NCBI GenBank assembly: GCA_016208305.1
Contig: JACQYI010000071.1
Span: forward strand, 225,977-289,976
Reading direction: 5' to 3'
Source: Oscillatoriophycideae cyanobacterium NC_groundwater_1537_Pr4_S-0.65um_50_18
GTDB lineage: Bacteria > Cyanobacteriota > Cyanobacteriia > Elainellales > Elainellaceae
Length of the DNA: 64,000 nucleotides
The notes under the pieces were generated by a model. It ran no database searches and had not been told where the DNA came from. It worked only from the letters and a program-made list of their open reading frames with translations. How positions within the stretch are numbered: position 1 is the first letter of the stretch; each line of letters starts with the position of its first letter. Both the position numbers and the translations under genes were made by a program. Shown here piece after piece: positions 8,826 to 17,447 of this stretch.

Positions 8826-9514
8826 CGATTATCTTGACGAATGATGATGGCATCGATGCGCCAGGGTTGCGATCGCTCCTTCAGGTCACGACCCTCAGAA
8901 ATATGAGGAATGTGGCGATCGTCGCTCCGCAGCGCCCTCACTCAGGCTGCGGTCATCAGGTCACGACCCACCGTCCTTTTCAGATTGAATGCCGTAATCC
9001 GGCTGAGTTTGCAGTAGATGGCACACCCGCCGACTGCACCCGCGTTTCTCTGAGCCATCTCTTTCAAGATGGTGTAGAGTTGGTTCTATCAGGGATCAAT
9101 CCGGGTGGCAATCTCGGTGCTGATGTCTATACTTCAGGAACCGTCGCAGCCGTTAGAGAGGCTGCCTTTCACCGAATTCCAGGCATTGCCATTTCACACT
9201 ACATTCAGCGCAGGCGTCCAATCGATTGGGATCTCGCGGCTCAACTTTGCCTCAAAGTTTTGGATAAGCTGATGTTTCAGCCGCTTCAGCCCAGAACTTA
9301 CTGGAATGTGAATCTGCCTCACTTAGATATCGACTCTCCAGAACCAGAAATCATCATCTGCCCTCTCTGTACTCAGCCTCTGCCCTCTGCCTATCGGTTA
9401 GAAAAGGAGCATCTGCACTATGCTGGAGACTACGGTAAGCGCGCTCGTGACCCCGGCTCAGATGTAGATATTTGTTTTTCAGGACATATTGCTGTCACCC
9501 CGATTGAACTTTGA
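8822..9514 (+). CDS. surE: 5'/3'-nucleotidase SurE
   Basis: SurE is a metal-dependent phosphatase that dephosphorylates nucleoside 5'- and 3'-monophosphates and is linked to stress survival. The N-terminus ILTNDDGIDAPGL carries the paired Asp8-Asp9 metal ligands, APQRPHSGCG supplies the conserved Ser, and SGINPGGNLGADVYTSGTVA is the family signature with the Asn ligand. At 230 residues it is slightly shorter than many homologues. The start codon overlaps the stop of the exported-protein gene. Confidence 0.95.
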   Translation: MTIILTNDDGIDAPGLRSLLQVTTLRNMRNVAIVAPQRPHSGCGHQVTTHRPFQIECRNPAEFAVDGTPADCTRVSLSHLFQDGVELVLSGINPGGNLGADVYTSGTVAAVREAAFHRIPGIAISHYIQRRRPIDWDLAAQLCLKVLDKLMFQPLQPRTYWNVNLPHLDIDSPEPEIIICPLCTQPLPSAYRLEKEHLHYAGDYGKRARDPGSDVDICFSGHIAVTPIEL

Positions 9515-9554
9515 GGGCAGACTGGAGAAATCATCCTTCGTCACTTCACAGGCT

Positions 9555-10526
9555 ATGACCCAGCGATTTCAGTATCAGGCAATGCTTGCTCTACTCCTAA
9601 GCAGTCTGGCGATGACAACCGCCGCCTGTCAAGACAGTACCGCGAATTTGCTACAGCGATCGGATGCTGACTCGATCGCCTCTTCGCCTGCTGCCATTCC
9701 CTCGCCTCAAACTGCGGCTTCTCCCAAGGCTATTGCCGCAGCCGACAATGGTGACAACAATTACGAGAAAGCGATCGATCGGGCAACGGCTGCGGCAGCT
9801 ATTACACAATCGGCTCAGTCTAAAGATGACTGGCGTTTGGTGGTCGATCGGTGGCAGCAGGCCATCCAATTCATGGGGACAATTCCCAAAACCAACAGTC
9901 GCTATGTCCAAGTGCAGAAGAAACTAACGGAATATCGTCGCAATTTGGCCTATGCTCAGCAGCAGACGCGCCGCTCTACCGAGCCAACCCCTAGCCTGTC
10001 TGGTCGTGTGACGGTGCTATCGCCGCGATCGACTGCAACTCCCCAACCCTCTTTGTCGAGCGCTCGACCGATTGCGATTCCCCCCTCTACCGTTAATCAA
10101 ACCCTGAGTCCTGCTGAAAATTTTCCGGCTGAGGTACGTTCTAGCTCAGCTCAGCCGCGCAGCTTTTCGGTGCCTATTATTCGCCGAGCAGGCAGCACGC
10201 CTGTGATTCAGGTCACGTTCAACGGCAATCAGTCTTTTGACATGATTGTTGATACGGGAGCCAGCGGCACTCTGATTACACGCGCGATGGCCAGCGCTCT
10301 GCGCGTCGTGCCTGTGGGTCAAGCCAGTGTAGATACTGCCAGCGAACGCAATGTCTCAGTGCCATTGGGCTACGTCAGCTCCATTAGCGTTGGGGGGGCG
10401 ACGGCTCAAAACGTTCTTGTGGCCGTTGCAGGCCCACAGTTGAGCATTGGATTACTCGGTCACGATTTCTTTGGCAACTATGATGTCACCATCCGCCAAA
10501 ATGAAGTGGAATTTAGAGAGCGCTAA
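9555..10526 (+). CDS. Retropepsin-like aspartic protease, lipoprotein
   Basis: The C-terminal 110 residues form a retropepsin-like (clan AA) domain with the catalytic DTGAS in MIVDTGASGTLIT and the later ILGHD-like flap end (IGLLGHDFFGNYDV). Proteins with one such half-domain act as dimers. The N-terminus is a lipoprotein signal (LALLLSSLAMTTAAC). Between them are Pro/Ala-rich low complexity and a helical segment (about residues 75-140) resembling one or two TPR-like units. I start at ATG 9555, which gives a proper signal peptide; an ATG at 9489 would overlap surE and add 22 unconvincing residues. Target proteins unknown. Confidence 0.9.
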   Translation: MTQRFQYQAMLALLLSSLAMTTAACQDSTANLLQRSDADSIASSPAAIPSPQTAASPKAIAAADNGDNNYEKAIDRATAAAAITQSAQSKDDWRLVVDRWQQAIQFMGTIPKTNSRYVQVQKKLTEYRRNLAYAQQQTRRSTEPTPSLSGRVTVLSPRSTATPQPSLSSARPIAIPPSTVNQTLSPAENFPAEVRSSSAQPRSFSVPIIRRAGSTPVIQVTFNGNQSFDMIVDTGASGTLITRAMASALRVVPVGQASVDTASERNVSVPLGYVSSISVGGATAQNVLVAVAGPQLSIGLLGHDFFGNYDVTIRQNEVEFRER

Positions 10527-10621
10527 ACCTTTGCCTCGTTCAGCGCTTAATCTGGCGATGAGATTGATATTGAGGCGCGCGCCCTTCAACATCAATCTCA
10601 TCGATCAAATCAGCCCAGTCT

Positions 10622-10783
10622 TTATCTGTCTTCTCTGAGCAATTCGAGCAGACTGCTCTCCTGCTGTTGCCATTCAGGATGAGCGATTACAATAGCCGCG
10701 ATCGCTCTCAGCCTCGCTAAATCCTGCTGTTTTTGTAGGTAGACTCTGGTCGCTTGATCCAGAATAGCGGTAGCGTCCATCAT
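10622..10783 (-). CDS. Small hypothetical protein (53 residues)
   Basis: A short helical, Gln/Leu/Arg-rich protein starting MMDATAILDQATRVYLQKQQ and ending SSLLELLREDR. The frame stays open further upstream to 10927, but the extra part has no coding character. Convergent with the aspartic protease gene. No family recognised and the ribosome binding site is weak, so it may not be real. Confidence 0.4.
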   Translation of the reverse strand: MMDATAILDQATRVYLQKQQDLARLRAIAAIVIAHPEWQQQESSLLELLREDR

Positions 10784-10963
10784 TTTAGGTGGGTTCTCAA
10801 TCAGGAGGGGACTTACTGAATAAAGATGAGAAACTTGCACCATCTTGAACGTGAACGAGCCGCTCACTGTCCTTCGATTATTTAAAAACGCCCCCTCTAG
10901 GGTATTTTCTAGGGTGCAGTGCGCCAAAAAATACCCTGGTTTTCACTCTCTGGGCAGTAGCGA

Positions 10964-11143
10964 TTAACCTGGAGATTCTATATGACTAAGGTGTTGTGTC
11001 TGCTGCTGCCACTTTTGAACCAGTTCTGTTCTTTCCCAGGTTGGCAGGCTGTTGTAGTCTGCCATGGTTAGTCCTTGTTCATCGAGAAAAGCTGCTAACT
11101 CTTGCAGAGTCGGTTGAGGAGGACGGCTAGCGTGAAGTTCCAT
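10964..11143 (-). CDS. Small hypothetical protein (59 residues)
   Basis: ATG at 11143 is preceded by AAGGA seven bases upstream, a good ribosome binding site. The protein begins MELHASRPPQPTLQELAAF, continues with LDEQGLTMADYNSLPTWERT and ends in a Gln-rich helix. It has 59 codons before TAA and is acidic-helical in the middle. It lies 180 bases upstream of and in the same direction as the 53-residue gene. Function unknown. Confidence 0.6.
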   Translation of the reverse strand: MELHASRPPQPTLQELAAFLDEQGLTMADYNSLPTWERTELVQKWQQQTQHLSHIESPG

Positions 11144-11592
11144 AACTTTGCTTCCTTGTGTTAGATGTAGCGAATTTGTAACGAAGTTTCAACGTTCTTT
11201 GGTAACGCGAACGGTGTAATCTCATAATCGCCAACCTTCGTTTGATTTGGGGTTGATTGTGTATAAATTTAATACAAATGTTATTAAGAAGAGGGCTTCA
11301 TCCTGATGAGTGCACTCTGAATTTGTACCTAAGATAGGGGACAACACTGACTTTGAAAGGGCAGTATTGCTAATCTTTTTGAAAATTGTCCGAGTTTTTG
11401 AGTACAACGTAGAGTACACCTGAGCGTCTTTCATTCACAGTTTGAACTTTGATTAAGCGATTAATGAAGCAATGAATTCAGGCGTTTCGATTGCCTGGGC
11501 AAAAAAGTTGCTTGATGCACCTCTGACTCGCATCGGCGGATCAAAACTCGATATTGCCACAGCTATCCAGATCAGTTCCCGGAACAAAGCCT
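11144..11592. other. 449-base divergent intergenic region
   Basis: Separates the small minus-strand gene from the large signalling gene. It is AT-rich with no convincing frame, repeat or RNA structure. Promoters for both flanking genes must lie here, but I cannot place them with confidence. Confidence 0.4.
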
Positions 11593-14500
11593 ATGTCTTC
11601 TGAAGATAGCGCTGACCGATCGCCTGTTGATTCTGCTGAATCTACCGAGGGCATCAAGAACATAGATGCAGCCAACCGCTCAATTCGGGTAGTGGGTATT
11701 GGGGCATCGGCAGGCGGGCTGGAGGCATTCACCCAATTGCTCCGCCACTTGCCCACCGATACGGGCATGGCATTCGTGCTGATTCAGCATTTAGACCCAA
11801 CCCACAAAAGTCTGCTGACTGAGCTACTGGCGAGAGAAACCCAAATGCCCGTTAGCGAGGTGACGACAGGTTTGGCGATCGCGCCCAATCAGGTCTATGT
11901 GATTCCGCCCAACCGCAAGATGATCTTGGTGGGCAATGCCCTCGAACTCTCAGCCCGTGAGGCTCATGGCAAGCCGATGCCAGTGGATACGTTTTTTCAA
12001 TCGTTAGCCCTGGAGCGGGGTAGTGATGCGATCGGGGTTGTGTTATCGGGAACCGATGGCGATGGCGCAGTGAGTTTAGAGGCCATCAAAGCCGCAGGAG
12101 GAATCACCTTTGCGCAAGACATGGCCTCGTCGCAATTTGGCGGCATGCCACAAAGTGCAGTTGACACAGGGCAGGTAGATTTTGTGCTGCCGCCGCCCCA
12201 GATCGCGGAGGAGTTGGGCAAGATTAGCCGCCGTGAGGGTACCCAAATCCCAACGGCTACGCCGCCGATCAACTCGCCGGATCCCATCTCGCTCAGCCAG
12301 GTGTTTACGCTGCTCCGGGCGGCAACAGGGGTTGACTTTACAGACTATAAACAGGCTACTCTCAATCGACGAATTTTGCGGCGCATGGCGTTGCATCGGC
12401 TCGAACGGCTAGAAGAGTACGTGACCTACCTTCAGGCCAACCCGGCTGAATTGCAGGCGCTGCAACAGGATTTGTTGATTAACGTCACCAGCTTTTTTCG
12501 AGATCCCGAAGCGTTCCAAATTTTGAAAGCGCAGGTGTTTCCCCGGATGATTCAGCATCAATCAGCCGACTCTCCCCTGCGTATTTGGGTGGCGGGCTGT
12601 GCGACCGGGCAAGAAGCCTACTCGATCGCCATTTGCCTTTTGGAGTTTCTTGAAGATCAGATCACGCAACCGCAAATTCAGATTTTTGCCACCGATTTGA
12701 ATGAAACGGCCATCGAAATCGCGCGTGCTGGCATCTACAAAGCAAGTGAGGTGGCAGGGGTTTCACCTGAGCAACTGCGGCAATTCTTCACGCCGATTGA
12801 AGGTCGCTATCAGATTGGCAAGGCTGTGCGTGAACTCTGTGTGTTTGCTAAACAAAACCTGATTAGCGATCCTCCCTTTTCGGCTCTAGACCTGATTAGC
12901 TGCCGCAACGTGCTGATTTATCTGGGAACCAGTCTGCAAAGGCGGGTGTTGCCGACCTTTCACTATGGGCTAAAGCCGCTGGGTTATCTCATGTTGGGCA
13001 CTTCGGAAACCGTAGACGGATTTACCGATCTCTTTGCCCCGATCGACACAAAGTACAAAATCTATGCCAAAAAACTGGCTCCTGCTCGGCTAAATCTGAG
13101 TCTTATCCAGCCGAATCCGATCAAAAGCACCTACCTCCCGACCCCCATGACCGATGACGCCACCCATGAACTCAACCTGCAACAGACAGCAGATCGCATT
13201 GTTTGGGAGCGATATGCACCCGCCGGGGTGGTCATCAATGCCGATCTAGAAATTCTGCAATTTCGGGGAGACACCCGTTCCTATCTATCTCCTGCTCCTG
13301 GCAAGCCCAGCTTTGACTTGCTCAAAATGGCGCATCCAGACCTGAGGCTAGAGCTGCGTGCCGCCTTGCGTCAGGCCAAAAAGCAAAATAGCCTTGTGCG
13401 AAAACAGGGTTTGCGGGTTGCTGGAGTCGCTACATCCAGCGGCATCAGTATTGAGGTGATTCCCTTCCGGCTGCCTCTGAGCGAAGACCGCTATTTTCTG
13501 GTTTTGTTTGAGGCGACTCCCCTTTCTCTGACTGGCATAGAAGAGGCTGCCCCTGCCCCCGCTCGCAGAAGCTCGAAACAGGCGATCGCAGAGCAACGCA
13601 TCCTTCATCTGATGCATGAACTAGAAGAAACAAAAGCTCACCTGCAAACGATCATTGAGGAGCAGGAAGCCAGCAATCAAGATCTGCGGGTGGCAAATGA
13701 GGAAATTCTCTCTAGTAATGAGGAGCTGCAAAGTACCAACGAGGAATTGCAAACGGCAAAAGAGGAAATTCAAGCCTCGAATGAAGAGTTGAGAACCGTT
13801 AACGATGAACTTCGGAGTCGCAGTCTGGAGTCCGATCGATTCAATAATGATCTGGTGAATATTCTCAATAGCGCCACGCTGCCAATCTTAATCTTGGGAA
13901 TTGATCTGAAGATTTGGCGGTTTACGCCGATGGCTGAGCAGTTGTTCAACCTGATCCCAACTGATGTCGGGCGATCGTTTAGCGACATTCGCCACAACCT
14001 CAACTTAGCGAATCTGGAGCAGTTAACGCTGCATGTGATCGATACGCTCAATATTCATCAGCAAGAGGTGCAAGATCAAGAGGGGCATTGGTATAACCTG
14101 ATCATCCGTCCCTACAAAACCAGAGACAATCAGATCATGGGAGGTGTGATTGTGCTGGTTGATATTGATGCATTAAAACACAGCGCTCAGCAGCTTCAGG
14201 AAGCGCGTAACTACGCCACCGCCATTGTAGAAACTGTGGCCGCCCCGCTGATGGTTCTGAATGCTGATCTGCATGTCGTCACAGCCAATCGCGCTTTCTA
14301 CGAGATGTTTCAAGTGTCATCGGCTCAGACTGAAAACCGCCTGCTCTACGATCTGGGCAATCGTCATTGGGATATTCCGCAACTGCGATCGCTGCTCGAA
14401 GCCACCCTCACGCAAAATATTCCGTTCCAAAACTTTGAAGTGGCGTTTGAGTTTGCCCCCCTTGGGCGCAAGACTCTGCTGCTTAATGCGCGACAGATCT

Positions 14501-15783
14501 TGAACTCTAACGATCGCCATCTGATTTTGTTGGCGATCGAAGATATTACTGAGCGGCAGCAGTTTGAGGCAGAACGCACGCAGCTTTTGACGCAAGAGCA
14601 AGCCTCGCGGGCGACTGCTGAAGCAGCTAGCCGAGCCAAGGATGTCTTTTTATCGGTGCTTTCTCATGAGCTACGCAACCCCCTCAATGCTATTTTGGGC
14701 TGGTCTGAACTGCTGCGAGAGGGGCTTTTGAGTGAGGACGAAATTCAGCCTGCTTTAGAAATTATTGAGCGCAACGCCAAGATTCAAAATCAGCTTATCA
14801 GCGATCTTTTAGATATTTCTCGCATCATTTCAGGGCGACTCAGCTTAGATGCCAAATTGATGGATCTCGATTACGTGATTGAGACGGCGATCGAAACAGT
14901 TTCGCTGGAAGCCCAGGCTAAAAATATTGAGATTGTCACCCGGCTAGAGCTTCTCTCTCAAGGCATTTGGGGTGATGCCGTTCGTCTACAGCAGGTGATC
15001 TGGAATATTCTGGCTAACGCCATTAAATTTACGCCTGCGGGCGGACGAGTCGAAGTTGAGTTGTCGCTTGTGATGGCCGTCGAGCCGACTTCGACCCTCT
15101 CGCTTCCCTATGCTCAGATCCAAATCAGCGACACGGGGGAGGGCATTAGCGCCGACTTTTTGCCCTATGTGTTCGATCGCTTTCTTCAGGCAGATGGCTC
15201 TTATACCCGTGCCTACGGCGGGCTGGGCATTGGGCTAACGATTGTTCAGCATCTTGTCGAGCTGCATGGCGGCACTGTTCAGGCTGCAAGCCCAGGAGAA
15301 GGGCAAGGCGCCACCTTTACGATTAAGCTGCCGCTCGTCGATCAGCCAGAAGATCCTGTTCTGCTTAGCCCGCCAGAGCTGCTAGAAGAAGCTTTGCCGA
15401 CGCTCTCAGGCTTGAGCCTGTTGGTCGTAGATGATGAAGCGGATGTGCGAACCTTGCTGAGTAAAATCCTCGAACAGCATGGAGCTGCTGTTACGGCAGT
15501 TGCCTCGACTCATGCGGCGCTTCAGGCGTTGGCCGCAGAGCAGTTTGATGTGATTCTCTGCGACATTGGCATGCCAGAGCAGGATGGAATTGCTCTGATT
15601 CGGCAGCTGAGGCAGCTCGGTGATACAGCCGGCGGAAAAACTCCTGCTATTGCGCTGACTGCCTATGTGAGTGATGTAGACCAAAGAGCCGCACTGGCCG
15701 CAGGGTTTCAAATCCATTTAGCCAAACCGGTTAAGTCCGATCATCTGGTGGCGATCGTTGCTAACCTGGCTGGTCGAACTTAA
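11593..15783 (+). CDS. CheB-CheR-PAS-histidine kinase-receiver fusion
   Basis: A single 1396-residue signalling protein. Domains in order: CheB methylesterase (about residues 30-220; catalytic Ser39 in GASAGGLEA, His66 in IQHLDP, Asp155 in SGTDGDG); CheR methyltransferase with its helical N-lobe and the SAM motif VAGCATGQEAYS (about 240-510); a coiled coil of repeated ANEE/SNEEL/STNEEL units (about 670-760); two PAS domains (about 770-1010); HisKA with phospho-acceptor His1025 in SHELRNPLN; HATPase with N, G1 and G2 boxes (ISDTGEGIS, GGLGIGLTI); and a receiver with Asp1324 in CDIGMP. This is an orphan: no chemoreceptor or CheA is nearby, and the CheB part lacks its own receiver. I prefer ATG 11593 over an upstream TTG. 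Confidence 0.95.
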   Translation: MSSEDSADRSPVDSAESTEGIKNIDAANRSIRVVGIGASAGGLEAFTQLLRHLPTDTGMAFVLIQHLDPTHKSLLTELLARETQMPVSEVTTGLAIAPNQVYVIPPNRKMILVGNALELSAREAHGKPMPVDTFFQSLALERGSDAIGVVLSGTDGDGAVSLEAIKAAGGITFAQDMASSQFGGMPQSAVDTGQVDFVLPPPQIAEELGKISRREGTQIPTATPPINSPDPISLSQVFTLLRAATGVDFTDYKQATLNRRILRRMALHRLERLEEYVTYLQANPAELQALQQDLLINVTSFFRDPEAFQILKAQVFPRMIQHQSADSPLRIWVAGCATGQEAYSIAICLLEFLEDQITQPQIQIFATDLNETAIEIARAGIYKASEVAGVSPEQLRQFFTPIEGRYQIGKAVRELCVFAKQNLISDPPFSALDLISCRNVLIYLGTSLQRRVLPTFHYGLKPLGYLMLGTSETVDGFTDLFAPIDTKYKIYAKKLAPARLNLSLIQPNPIKSTYLPTPMTDDATHELNLQQTADRIVWERYAPAGVVINADLEILQFRGDTRSYLSPAPGKPSFDLLKMAHPDLRLELRAALRQAKKQNSLVRKQGLRVAGVATSSGISIEVIPFRLPLSEDRYFLVLFEATPLSLTGIEEAAPAPARRSSKQAIAEQRILHLMHELEETKAHLQTIIEEQEASNQDLRVANEEILSSNEELQSTNEELQTAKEEIQASNEELRTVNDELRSRSLESDRFNNDLVNILNSATLPILILGIDLKIWRFTPMAEQLFNLIPTDVGRSFSDIRHNLNLANLEQLTLHVIDTLNIHQQEVQDQEGHWYNLIIRPYKTRDNQIMGGVIVLVDIDALKHSAQQLQEARNYATAIVETVAAPLMVLNADLHVVTANRAFYEMFQVSSAQTENRLLYDLGNRHWDIPQLRSLLEATLTQNIPFQNFEVAFEFAPLGRKTLLLNARQILNSNDRHLILLAIEDITERQQFEAERTQLLTQEQASRATAEAASRAKDVFLSVLSHELRNPLNAILGWSELLREGLLSEDEIQPALEIIERNAKIQNQLISDLLDISRIISGRLSLDAKLMDLDYVIETAIETVSLEAQAKNIEIVTRLELLSQGIWGDAVRLQQVIWNILANAIKFTPAGGRVEVELSLVMAVEPTSTLSLPYAQIQISDTGEGISADFLPYVFDRFLQADGSYTRAYGGLGIGLTIVQHLVELHGGTVQAASPGEGQGATFTIKLPLVDQPEDPVLLSPPELLEEALPTLSGLSLLVVDDEADVRTLLSKILEQHGAAVTAVASTHAALQALAAEQFDVILCDIGMPEQDGIALIRQLRQLGDTAGGKTPAIALTAYVSDVDQRAALAAGFQIHLAKPVKSDHLVAIVANLAGRT

Positions 15784-15936
15784 AAGGGCACTCATCCGTT
15801 CTTTTTAAAAAGACTTGGCTAATCTAGAGCATCCCCTAGAAAATTTGGTGTCGTTCTTTACAGAATCTAGCAGGTGAAACAGCCTAAGAATGAAACCTAT
15901 ATTCAACTTTATACAGGGCTAGAGAGCAATTACGCA

Positions 15937-17229
15937 ATGAGCTTAACAACAGAACCGGAGACCATAACTTCTGCACAGGCGTCTGAAGACTATCCCCTTT
16001 CGGCAGTTCCGATGAGTGCGCGAAAACCTATCTGGTCGCTCGCTCCACTCCTGATGGGGTTCGCGCTCGTCTCTACCACGATGATTTCTGGGGGCACGAT
16101 TGGCCCTGCATTTGGCTTTACCGATCTGATTTGGATCGTTGTAATTGGCAACGTGATTTTGGGATCTTACTGTGCTGCCTTGGGCTATATTGCCTACAAA
16201 AGCGGACTGTCAACGGTGCTAATGTCACGGTTTAGCTTTGGTAATTTTGGCTCTCGCTGGGTCGATTTCATCCTCGGCTTTACCCAAATTGGTTGGTATG
16301 CGGTGACAAATGCGTTCGTTGCAGATGCCTTAACCAGTTTACTGGGTCTACCCCCCAGCTTTAAGTGGATATTGATCGTTGTGGCAACCTATGGGTTTTG
16401 CGTGACGGCCTATATTGGTTACACCGCTATGGACTGGCTGAGTCGGCTGGCGGTACCTGCCATGCTGGTACTGATTGCAATCAGCTTGTTCCTAGGCGTG
16501 CGTGATGCAGGCGATCTATTTGCTCTCCAGCCCACTCAGGAGCTGTCGTTTAACGCAGCATTGGCGATCGCCATCGGCACCTTTATCTCTGGCGGAACGC
16601 AGGCAACGAACTGGAGTCGATTTGCTGACTCTGCCAAAAACGCGGTTGTGAGTACGCTGCTATCGTTCACCTTCATCAACGGACTGCTGATTTTCACGGG
16701 CGCATTTTGCACATTGGTTTACGGCTCCAGCGATTTGATCCAGGCTATGGGCAAGCAAGGGCTACTATTCTGGGGTCTGATTTTGCTGATCTTGAACGTG
16801 TGGACAACGCAAGACAACACGATCTATGCCTTCTCAGTAGCAGGAACTAACTTCTTTCGCACTAGCAAGCGTCATGCGTTTGTTTTGGGTGGCGCGACGC
16901 TGGCTCTGGTGTTTGCCTTGACGGGGCTTTACGAAGGTCTGATTAGCTATCTCATCTTCTTGGGCGCGGTGATTCCTCCGGTTGGGGGGATCATCATGGC
17001 TGATTTCTGGATCAGACATCGGGGGCAGTTCCCTTCGCTAGAAAGCCGCCTACCTGCCTTTAATTGGGCGGGTGTAGTTTCCTACATTACGGCTTCGGTA
17101 ATCGCCTACTTCTCAGGCCAAGCCAATCTGGGAATTGGGCCGCTGAATGGCGTAATTGTAGCGGCTGTTCTTTACATTGTTTTGTCTAAGCTGATTCCCC
17201 AGCCTGTCCACACCCGTGAAATCATGTAA
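15937..17229 (+). CDS. codB: Cytosine permease (NCS1 family)
   Basis: An inner-membrane NCS1 transporter with about 12 helices that imports cytosine or a related nucleobase with a cation. DYPLSAVPMSARKPIWSLAP followed by TTMISGGTIG is the N-terminal CodB signature, and WTTQDNTIYAFSVAGTNF plus PPVGGIIMADFW mark helices 8 and 10-11. I choose ATG 15937. A GTG at 15874 is also in frame and would add 21 residues. A convergent amidohydrolase lies immediately downstream and a cytosine-deaminase-like gene about 5 kb away, which fits a role in nucleobase salvage. Confidence 0.9.
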   Translation: MSLTTEPETITSAQASEDYPLSAVPMSARKPIWSLAPLLMGFALVSTTMISGGTIGPAFGFTDLIWIVVIGNVILGSYCAALGYIAYKSGLSTVLMSRFSFGNFGSRWVDFILGFTQIGWYAVTNAFVADALTSLLGLPPSFKWILIVVATYGFCVTAYIGYTAMDWLSRLAVPAMLVLIAISLFLGVRDAGDLFALQPTQELSFNAALAIAIGTFISGGTQATNWSRFADSAKNAVVSTLLSFTFINGLLIFTGAFCTLVYGSSDLIQAMGKQGLLFWGLILLILNVWTTQDNTIYAFSVAGTNFFRTSKRHAFVLGGATLALVFALTGLYEGLISYLIFLGAVIPPVGGIIMADFWIRHRGQFPSLESRLPAFNWAGVVSYITASVIAYFSGQANLGIGPLNGVIVAAVLYIVLSKLIPQPVHTREIM

Positions 17230-17298
17230 TACAAAACTGATTCGCTATCTCGACGGACAACAGACAACAAAATAGGATTTCTCTCAAGACTAAAAACG

Positions 17299-17330
17299 GA
17301 TGACCCGGTTAAGTCGGTCATTGGGTCATC
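17299..17330 (+). terminator. Possible terminator after codB
   Basis: An 8-bp stem GATGACCC/GGGTCATC with a 16-base loop, followed by no clear T-run. Confidence 0.4.
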
Positions 17331-17382
17331 TGTCTACGATTCACGCAGTCTTTTAACTAACGATCGCCATAGGGTTTTCTTC

Positions 17383-17431
17383 AAAAAAGATTTTTGGGGA
17401 TGCGCTCTGCGCATCCCCAAAAATCTTTTTT
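17383..17431. terminator. 23-bp perfect hairpin between convergent genes
   Basis: A perfect 23-bp inverted repeat with a three-base TCT loop. The stem starts with six A and ends GGGGATGCGC; the descending arm ends CTTTTTT. It lies between codB and the convergent amidohydrolase gene and has T-runs on both strands, so it should terminate in both directions. The tip GCGC-TCT-GCGC is shared in form with the hairpin at 23756. Confidence 0.85.
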
Positions 17432-17447
17432 GCTTACTTTGCGTAAT

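Noticed and set aside
15784..15936. Riboswitch upstream of the cytosine permease gene
   Set aside because: Searched by eye for purine, guanidine and preQ1-type conserved cores; none found.
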